Source: JADKIH01 sp964486655 (lineage in GTDB: Bacteria; Bacteroidota; Bacteroidia; AKYH767-A; 2013-40CM-41-45). Taken from it: a stretch of 11,858 bases of DNA. The notes beneath the pieces are model-generated. The model was given only the letters and a program-made list of their open reading frames with translations. It had not been told where the DNA came from and searched no databases. The position numbers were made by a program, and so were the translations under genes. Shown one piece after another: positions 1-5,353 of this stretch. Within the stretch, counting starts at the first letter, position 1, and every line of letters starts with the position of its first letter. The stretch covers positions 1-11,858 of the forward strand of contig CAZAON010000447.1 of the NCBI GenBank assembly GCA_964486655.1. The letters run 5' to 3'.

Positions 1-1261
1 ATCCACTCCGAAAGCTAACGGATACGAATCGCTGCATACAACCGTAATGGGCCCTAACGGTAAATGGGTTGAAGTTCAGATTCGCTCAAGACGTATGGAT
101 GAAATTGCCGAAAAAGGATATGCGGCTCACTGGAAATACAAAGAATCTCCGGCCGAATCCGCCCTCGACGAATGGATCCAGAAAATCCGCGAACTCCTCG
201 AAAGTCCGGAAACAAATGCCCTTGATTTCATCGATGACTTCAAACTGAATCTTTTCTCCGATGAAATATTCGTCTTTACTCCTACCGGCGACATGAAAAC
301 ACTGCCCGGTAATGCTACCGCACTCGACTTCGCATTTGAAATTCACTCAGACCTCGGAAGTAAATGCATCGGGGCCAAAGTCAATCATAAATTAGTTCCC
401 CTTTCGCATAAACTCCGAAGCGGCGACCAGGTTGAAATTCTTACTTCAAACAAGCAGACACCCAAAGAAGACTGGCTTACTTATGTCGTAACGGCAAAAG
501 CGAAATCAAAAATCAAATCGACTTTAAAAGAAGAGAAAAAGCTTTTATCCGAAGAAGGAAAAGAAATCCTTATGCGAAAGCTTAAGCATCTGAAAGTCGA
601 ATTCACGAATGATAATCTTAACGAACTCCTTGCCTATTATAAAATCCCGAATACACTTGAACTCTACTATCGCATTGCCAAAGGTGTAATTGACATTCAG
701 GATCTCAAAGAATTTGTTCACGACAAAGGAAATATCAAAGCAAGGATGACTCATCGTATCGAACAAAATTCACTCGAAGAAATGGTCCGCAATATTCGCG
801 GATCCAATGATCTTCTTGTTATCGGCGAGAATCTTGAAAAAATCGATTACAAACTTTCACCTTGCTGCAATCCGATTCCGGGCGACGACGTATTCGGATT
901 CATTACCATCAACGAAGGAATAAAAATTCACCGGGTAAATTGTCCGAATGCGATACAGCTAATGTCTAATTATGCGTACCGGATCGTTAAGGCAAAATGG
1001 ACAAACCAGAAACAAATCGCATTCCTCGCCGGAGTACGAATGACGGGTATCGATGAAGTTGGTCTGGTCAACCGCATATCAAAAGTTATTTCAAGCGATC
1101 TCAAAGTTAACATGAGAAGTATCAGTATCGATTCTAACGATGGCATCTTCGAAGGAACGATAATGCTGTTTGTAAACGACACGCATCACCTCGACAAACT
1201 GATACAAAAACTTAAGGAGATTAACGGAATACTTACGGTGAGCAGAATAGACAGCAGATAG
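1..1261 (+). CDS. RelA/SpoT-family (p)ppGpp synthetase/hydrolase, C-terminal part (5' end outside window)
   Basis: This is the alarmone enzyme that makes and/or degrades (p)ppGpp in the stringent response. The reading frame is open from base 2, so the gene begins upstream; about 419 residues are visible of a family usually near 700-750. The first visible residues are the end of the synthetase domain (NGYESLHTTV, then VEVQIRS and AAHWKYK). Counting from the first visible Met (base 47), a TGS domain spans about residues 72-136 and keeps the conserved His in FEIHSDLGSKCIGAKV. A helical region follows, then the conserved-cysteine domain (SPCCNPIPGDDVFGF, 271-285, with HRVNCP), then a C-terminal ACT domain (about 323-402). 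The hydrolase domain is not visible, so whether the enzyme is bifunctional cannot be judged. The stop is TAG at 1259-1261, and the Fur-family gene follows after 44 bp on the same strand, suggesting co-transcription. Confidence 0.97.
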   Translation, partial: STPKANGYESLHTTVMGPNGKWVEVQIRSRRMDEIAEKGYAAHWKYKESPAESALDEWIQKIRELLESPETNALDFIDDFKLNLFSDEIFVFTPTGDMKTLPGNATALDFAFEIHSDLGSKCIGAKVNHKLVPLSHKLRSGDQVEILTSNKQTPKEDWLTYVVTAKAKSKIKSTLKEEKKLLSEEGKEILMRKLKHLKVEFTNDNLNELLAYYKIPNTLELYYRIAKGVIDIQDLKEFVHDKGNIKARMTHRIEQNSLEEMVRNIRGSNDLLVIGENLEKIDYKLSPCCNPIPGDDVFGFITINEGIKIHRVNCPNAIQLMSNYAYRIVKAKWTNQKQIAFLAGVRMTGIDEVGLVNRISKVISSDLKVNMRSISIDSNDGIFEGTIMLFVNDTHHLDKLIQKLKEINGILTVSRIDSR

Positions 1262-1305
1262 TTACTTATTTTCAATAAAAAATTATTATTTAAAAATTAC
1301 GGCAG

Positions 1306-1803
1306 GTGAAGCAACCAGAAACCAGAAACCCGCAAACTGAAACTCAGACAACTGTACGTAAAATTTTTCGAGAATACCTGGAGAAAAACAGTCATCGAAA
1401 AACTGAGGAACGATTCAGTATACTCGACGAAATATATTCGCTTTCCGAACATTTTGATATAGAATCGCTGCACTTGCACATGCAGCAAAAAGGATATCAG
1501 ATAAGTCTTGCTACTATTTATAATACAATTGAACTTCTGCTCGATTGCCAGTTGATCACCCGTCATCAATTTGGAAAAAACGCATCGCGGTATGAACCAT
1601 CACATCTTTTCAAACAACACGACCATTTAATCTGCCAGGACTGTGAACACGTATTCGAATTTTGCGATCCCCGTGTACAGCAAATTCAACGCACCATCGG
1701 AGACATCCTGAAATTCAACATTACCAAACATTCACTAAACCTCTTTGGAAAATGCAGAGAACTCAGCGAGACGGGACAATGCAAGTATAAAAAGACAGGG
1801 TGA
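1306..1803 (+). CDS. Fur-family metal-responsive transcriptional regulator
   Basis: This is a 165-residue DNA-binding repressor of the Fur/Zur/PerR family. The N-terminal winged helix covers about residues 18-95 (RKTEERFSILDEI, then SLATIYNTIELLLDCQLI as the recognition region). The C-terminal dimerisation domain has the metal motif HDHLICQDC (105-113), giving a CxxC at 110/113, plus H142. A second Cys pair lies at C150 and C159 with eight residues between them, rather than the usual CxxC; these could still form the structural zinc site. The start is GTG at 1306: an in-frame TAA lies at 1291-1293 and no ATG occurs before the conserved fold. The first 15 or so codons are made of degenerate heptamer repeats (ACCAGAA-like), so the N-terminal tail may be a recent addition. 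The metal (Fe, Zn or peroxide sensing) cannot be read from the sequence. It sits between rel and a STAS gene in a probable operon. Confidence 0.93.
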   Translation: MKQPETRNPQTETQTTVRKIFREYLEKNSHRKTEERFSILDEIYSLSEHFDIESLHLHMQQKGYQISLATIYNTIELLLDCQLITRHQFGKNASRYEPSHLFKQHDHLICQDCEHVFEFCDPRVQQIQRTIGDILKFNITKHSLNLFGKCRELSETGQCKYKKTG

Positions 1804-1809
1804 GGAGTT

Positions 1810-1963
1810 AATTACGAATTAAAAAATTACGAATTACGGGGTAAATACCTTTTCTGGATTCGTTTAATTTAATAAAAATATTGAAATTTAGTTAAATTTT
1901 GGCCTTTTTCAATTTAATAGCCTGGTGTGAAAATTCGTAATTCGTAATTCGTAATTCGTAATT
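1810..1963. repeat. Facing CGTAATT heptamer arrays in the fur-STAS gap
   Basis: The 181-bp gap between the Fur and STAS genes has copies of AATTACGAATT at 1810-1820 and 1825-1838. In opposite orientation there are 4.3 tandem copies of TTCGTAA at 1934-1963. The two sets face each other across about 95 bp of AT-rich DNA and could fold into a long hairpin. The right-hand array is itself enclosed by perfect 11-bp inverted repeats (GGTGTGAAAAT at 1924-1934 and its complement at 1973-1983). No convincing Bacteroidota promoter (TTG plus TAnnTTTG) was found here. Confidence 0.85.
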
Positions 1964-1984
1964 GATTATTGTATTTTCACACCC

Positions 1985-2332
1985 ATGGACTTTAATTATA
2001 AAATCATCAACAAGGGCACGTATGCCATCGTTGAAATGAGCGGGAACCTCATTGATAAAAATCAGGCTACTCCTTTGCTGGATGAAATTCAGGAAATGAT
2101 TAGCAAAGGAATCAACAGTTTTGTTATTTCAATGGAAGCATTTCGTTACCTGAACAGTAACGGTCTGAATGTTTTAGTGAACATCCTCACGAAGAGCCGA
2201 AAGAACGGAGGCGATACAACAATATGCTGCATCAGTGATAAGATCAAGGAATTACTCATCATAACGAAACTAAATACAGTTTTCACAATTACCGATGATC
2301 TTCCGGCAGCAATACGTCAGTTTCAAAACTGA
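1985..2332 (+). CDS. STAS-domain protein, anti-sigma-factor-antagonist type
   Basis: This is a 115-residue single-domain STAS protein of the SpoIIAA/RsbV type. Such proteins bind an anti-sigma factor or partner-switch kinase and are usually controlled by phosphorylation of one Ser/Thr. The fold is recognisable from YAIVEMSGNLID at the start, the FVISMEAFRYLNSNGLNVLVNIL core and the C-terminal helix. The serine of the loop is S58 in LNSNGL, where the family usually has D-S/T-S-G-L; Asn replaces the preceding acidic residue and the following Ser, so phospho-control is likely but not certain. No kinase or anti-sigma partner gene is visible. The ATG at 1985 has no Shine-Dalgarno sequence and lies two bases after the right arm of an 11-bp inverted repeat. 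purA begins 31 bp downstream, so the two genes are probably co-transcribed. Confidence 0.88.
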   Translation: MDFNYKIINKGTYAIVEMSGNLIDKNQATPLLDEIQEMISKGINSFVISMEAFRYLNSNGLNVLVNILTKSRKNGGDTTICCISDKIKELLIITKLNTVFTITDDLPAAIRQFQN

Positions 2333-2363
2333 ATAACATTTTAATCATTCAAAATATTTTTTA

Positions 2364-3662
2364 ATGGCAGTTGATGTACTCCTCGGACTCCAATGGGGCG
2401 ATGAGGGAAAAGGGAAAATCGTTGATGTACTTACTCCCGGTTATAAAGTAGTTGCCCGTTTTCAGGGCGGTCCGAATGCCGGACATACACTCGAATTCGA
2501 AGGCATAAAACATGTTTTGCATACAATACCATCCGGAATTTTCCGCAACGGTATTATGAACATTGTTGGAAACGGTGTTGTGATTGACCCCGTCACTCTG
2601 AAAAAAGAAATCGATGCATTGCGACAAATGAAGGTTGATATTAATAAACAACTATTCATTTCGCGTAAAGCGCACCTGATAATTCCGACTCATCGTCTCC
2701 TCGATGCCGCTTCGGAAGCCTCAAAAGGAAAAGAGAAAATCGGTTCAACCCTTCGTGGTATTGGTCCGACATACATGGACAAGACCGGACGAAATGGTTT
2801 GCGTGTAGGTGATATCGAAGCGAAGGACTTTATGCAGAGATATGAACGATTAAAAAACAAACATCTCGAATTGCTGAAGAACATGAACTTCGACCAGGAT
2901 GTTCAGGCCTATGAAAAAGATTTTTTCGCAGCGATTGACCTGATTCGCACTTTAAACCTGATCGACAGCGAACATGTAATCAATAAAGAAATTACAAAAG
3001 GGACTCCGATTCTTGCCGAAGGCGCTCAGGGCTCATTGCTTGATATCGATTTCGGTTCTTATCCGTTCGTTACTTCTTCAAATACAATCACAGCCGGAGC
3101 CTGCACCGGACTTGGTGTCGCACCCGGTCACATCGGAAAAGTGTTTGGAATTTTCAAGGCATACTGTACACGCGTCGGAAGCGGACCATTCCCTACCGAA
3201 CTGAATGATTCTACAGGAGAAATGCTGCGAAAAAACGGTAATGAATTCGGCGCCACAACCGGACGCCCGAGACGATGCGGCTGGCTTGATCTTCCCGCAC
3301 TCAAATATGCCATCATGATCAATGGCGTTACCGATTTAATCATGATGAAATCGGATGTTTTATCCGGATTCGACGAACTGAAAGTCTGCACGCACTATGA
3401 AATGTCAACAGGCCTTGTCGAGTATATGCCATTCGACATCGTCAACGAAGAAATTTCACCTGTTTATAAATCACTTCCCGGCTGGAAAAATGATTTAACA
3501 GGAGTTACCTCCGAAGCAGAATTTCCAAAAGCCCTCGCCGACTACATCACTTTCCTGGAAAAAGAATTAAAAGTTCCCATCACAATTATTTCAGTCGGCC
3601 CCGACCGTAAGCAGACGATCGTTAGAAAAGCTGCAAGCGTTCCGAAAACAGAGCTTGTTTAA
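2364..3662 (+). CDS. purA: Adenylosuccinate synthase (PurA)
   Basis: This enzyme catalyses IMP + aspartate + GTP to adenylosuccinate + GDP + Pi, the first committed step from IMP to AMP; it is cytoplasmic and homodimeric. The protein is 432 residues, the normal length. The N-terminal P-loop-like motif is GDEGKGK at residues 12-18, with the catalytic Asp at D13. The partner His is H41 in GGPNAGHT; both positions match the E. coli numbering. Other signature blocks are STLRGIGPTY, EGAQGSLLDIDFG, TRVGSGPFPTE, TTGRPRRCGWLD and the C-terminal VGPDRKQTI. The ATG at 2364 gives MAVDVLLGLQWG directly. It is the last gene of the rel-fur-STAS-purA run. PurA is a known target of ppGpp inhibition in other bacteria, which fits the neighbouring rel gene. 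Its TAA stop overlaps the first unit of a heptamer repeat. Confidence 0.99.
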   Translation: MAVDVLLGLQWGDEGKGKIVDVLTPGYKVVARFQGGPNAGHTLEFEGIKHVLHTIPSGIFRNGIMNIVGNGVVIDPVTLKKEIDALRQMKVDINKQLFISRKAHLIIPTHRLLDAASEASKGKEKIGSTLRGIGPTYMDKTGRNGLRVGDIEAKDFMQRYERLKNKHLELLKNMNFDQDVQAYEKDFFAAIDLIRTLNLIDSEHVINKEITKGTPILAEGAQGSLLDIDFGSYPFVTSSNTITAGACTGLGVAPGHIGKVFGIFKAYCTRVGSGPFPTELNDSTGEMLRKNGNEFGATTGRPRRCGWLDLPALKYAIMINGVTDLIMMKSDVLSGFDELKVCTHYEMSTGLVEYMPFDIVNEEISPVYKSLPGWKNDLTGVTSEAEFPKALADYITFLEKELKVPITIISVGPDRKQTIVRKAASVPKTELV

Positions 3663-3822
3663 TTACTAATTACTAATTACTAAAGACTAATTACTAATAT
3701 TAATTATTGAATTAATAAATTAATAATTAGTTGGAATCTTAATGCAATAAAATTACTGAAGAAAAATAGTAATTAATAATTTAGAAATTATATTAGTAAT
3801 TAGTCTTTAGTAATTAGTAATT
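3661..3822. repeat. AT-rich inverted repeat of AATTACT heptamers filling a convergent gap
   Basis: The left arm starts at the purA stop with three AATTACT units, a variant AAAGACT, and a fourth AATTACT. Bases 3668-3705 recur in reverse complement at 3786-3822, differing only by one missing base. About 80 bp of AT-rich DNA lies between the arms. The right arm ends three bases before the stop of the minus-strand gene. A transcript from either side would fold into a long AU-rich hairpin, so a role in 3'-end formation of both convergent genes is possible. It lacks a GC-rich stem and U-tract, so this role is inference. Confidence 0.9.
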
Positions 3823-3824
3823 TA

Positions 3825-4787
3825 TTACTCGCATTCCCTCTTCATCCTGCGCACCCCCACGCTATCAACTTTCACAACTTCCTCGGCGGGAATTTGAATT
3901 TCAATTTCACTGCTTATACCGGGAAGATCCGACATACCGCTGTTAACCCAGGCTGTATACCACACAGATCCGACTGCAAGAATTGCAGCCTGCATTCGTC
4001 TTTCGACCTGACCGGCAAGATTTGTATGATAATCGGCTGCATACTCTTTACTGTACATTCTTAACATCTGGTTTCCCCGAACTTCGAACGCATATTTTTT
4101 ATCTGAATCATAAACATCATTCAGCATTCTTTCGAATGATAAAACAGAATCAAGTGCGGCAAAACTATGTTTGATAGTCTGCCAGCAAAATCCCTGAACA
4201 TCTTCGACATATTCAGCGCTGCCAACAAAATTATCATATTCATCACCGAAAAGTTCAGGCAATCGTGATTCCCAGAACCCGTGAATGCCGGTTTGATTCG
4301 TAAGTTGTCCGTTATAATTTTCACTGCAGTGCAAAGGCACATGCGAGTCGGCAATATAGTGACCGATAGAAGCTGAATAATAAAGTATACGGGATACATC
4401 TCTTTCCGTGAATGCCTTACAAAGCTGATAATACACTTTGTTGATCTGCCAGGGAACAATTCCATATTTGTTCAGGGAATCTTCTGAGAACTTTGCAACT
4501 GCATCTTTCCATTTCTGCGGAATGGAATCAAACGGATTCGGCAGGTAATGATCAATGTCAATGAAATGTCTTGGCGCCTCGGCCGGATCAGAATACCTTC
4601 TTTTATCGGGATCAACGGCATGAACCGTTATGTAGTCAATATGCTTCTTATAAAATGAAAACAATTCAGGCGGCAATGTAAAACATGCCATCCTGTTAAT
4701 CTTCTGATGCCCCCAAAAGCCCCATGCAAAGCCTCTTTCCGCACTGCCTAAAAATATGAGTGAAATAAATAGTAAAAATTTCATCAC
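3825..4787 (-). CDS. Secreted zinc-dependent phospholipase C / S1-P1 nuclease-fold hydrolase
   Basis: This is a 320-residue exported hydrolase of the zinc-dependent phospholipase C/P1 nuclease superfamily, a trinuclear-zinc phosphodiesterase fold. Residues 1-21 are a signal peptide (hydrophobic MMKFLLFISLIFLGSA..., cleavage most likely in GFA/WGFWGH). Cleavage there puts Trp at position 1 of the mature protein, which matters because the N-terminal Trp is a zinc ligand in this superfamily. Further likely ligands follow in the expected order: H27 (WGFWGH), an Asp in HAVDPDKRRY (about 57-65), H74/H80 in HFIDIDHY, H143 and D147 in IGHYIADSHVPLH, and H169/E173 in GIHGFWE. Phospholipid or nucleic-acid substrate cannot be decided from sequence. 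The C-terminal tail after about residue 285 is not recognisable. It converges with purA and is divergent from the lysyl oxidase gene. No Shine-Dalgarno sequence is visible. Confidence 0.85.
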   Translation of the reverse strand: MMKFLLFISLIFLGSAERGFAWGFWGHQKINRMACFTLPPELFSFYKKHIDYITVHAVDPDKRRYSDPAEAPRHFIDIDHYLPNPFDSIPQKWKDAVAKFSEDSLNKYGIVPWQINKVYYQLCKAFTERDVSRILYYSASIGHYIADSHVPLHCSENYNGQLTNQTGIHGFWESRLPELFGDEYDNFVGSAEYVEDVQGFCWQTIKHSFAALDSVLSFERMLNDVYDSDKKYAFEVRGNQMLRMYSKEYAADYHTNLAGQVERRMQAAILAVGSVWYTAWVNSGMSDLPGISSEIEIQIPAEEVVKVDSVGVRRMKRECE

Positions 4788-4917
4788 ACAAATTTCAGTT
4801 GTGAAACAAAGAATTACAACCGCGTAAATGCAGGAGATTTTTTTATGTTTAATTAATTAGGGAAAAGATACTTTTACAAAAGACCAGGTTATTTCATTTA
4901 GATTTGTTGAACTGTGT

Positions 4918-5081
4918 CTGCGACTTTGCGAGAAAATAATAGGTACCACGGAGGCACGGATTACATGGAGTAACACAGAGAAAAAATAACAACGGAGAAA
5001 CGGAATAAACAGAGGTAAACAGAGTGGTTTAATTTTCTTTGCGCCTTCGCGAGAAAATAAAAGTTACATGAGGCACCGAAG
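4918..5081. repeat. Degenerate direct repeat with ACGGAG/ACAGAG words
   Basis: A segment starting near 4918 (GCGACTTTGCGAGAAAATAA, then a CACGGAGGCACGGA-like end) recurs in diverged form from about 5038 (GCGCCTTCGCGAGAAAATAA, then CATGAGGCACCGA). Between the copies, words such as CACGGAG, CATGGAG, CACAGAG, AACGGAG and AACAGAG recur. From memory, similar CACGGAGGCACGGA-type intergenic sequence is common in environmental Bacteroidota; this was not checked. Confidence 0.7.
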
Positions 5082-5104
5082 TCAGAAAAGTAACAAAAAA
5101 TCCA

Positions 5105-5134
5105 CCCCTCCTAAATCCCAAACCCCTAACCCCC
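5105..5134 (-). other. Possible G-quadruplex tract on the minus strand
   Basis: The plus strand has C-runs of 4, 3, 4 and 5 at 5105-5108, 5117-5119, 5123-5126 and 5130-5134. On the minus strand this reads GGGGG-TTA-GGGG-TTT-GGG, an 8-base loop that itself contains GG, then GGGG. That is close to a G-quadruplex pattern, with one loop slightly long. It lies about 220 bp upstream of the lysyl oxidase gene start. Confidence 0.5.
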
Positions 5135-5353
5135 AAATCAAATTAATCACTCCGGCACCTTTTACCTGAAACAGCAATAAACACAAGCCTTTTGACATTA
5201 AACAGCCTTCATTTCCGTAACATTCTCCTTCTAAAAGAGTACTATAATAGCACCCCTAAAACCCGCAATTCCCGCAATCCGGGTCAAAAAATCTTCAAAA
5301 ACATAGGAATCCGGGTTATTTTACTATTTTTAGTCCTCCAAAAATCCTCCATA

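Larger units (their letters stand above)
4788..5353. other. Gene-free intergenic region between two divergent secreted-protein genes
   Basis: About 566 bp contain no convincing gene in any frame. The region should hold the promoters of both the minus-strand hydrolase and the plus-strand lysyl oxidase protein. No clean TTG/TAnnTTTG pair was found; CTATTTTTA shortly before the 5354 start is only a partial match. The middle holds two diverged copies of a roughly 43-bp segment, a run of ACGGAG/ACAGAG-like words and a C-rich tract. Confidence 0.7.

Noticed and set aside
1934..1963. Tandem heptamers as a CRISPR array
   Set aside because: The units are 7 nt and directly adjacent, with no spacers and no cas genes nearby.
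5192..5248. TTGACA (5192-5197) and TATAAT (5243-5248) as a sigma70-type promoter
   Set aside because: The spacing is 45 bases, far from 17, and Bacteroidota housekeeping promoters use a different consensus.
5192..5353. Upstream extension of the lysyl oxidase protein from a TTG at 5192
   Set aside because: The extension would bury the signal peptide 54 residues inside the protein and starts with a rare codon. The ATG at 5354 gives a standard signal peptide.
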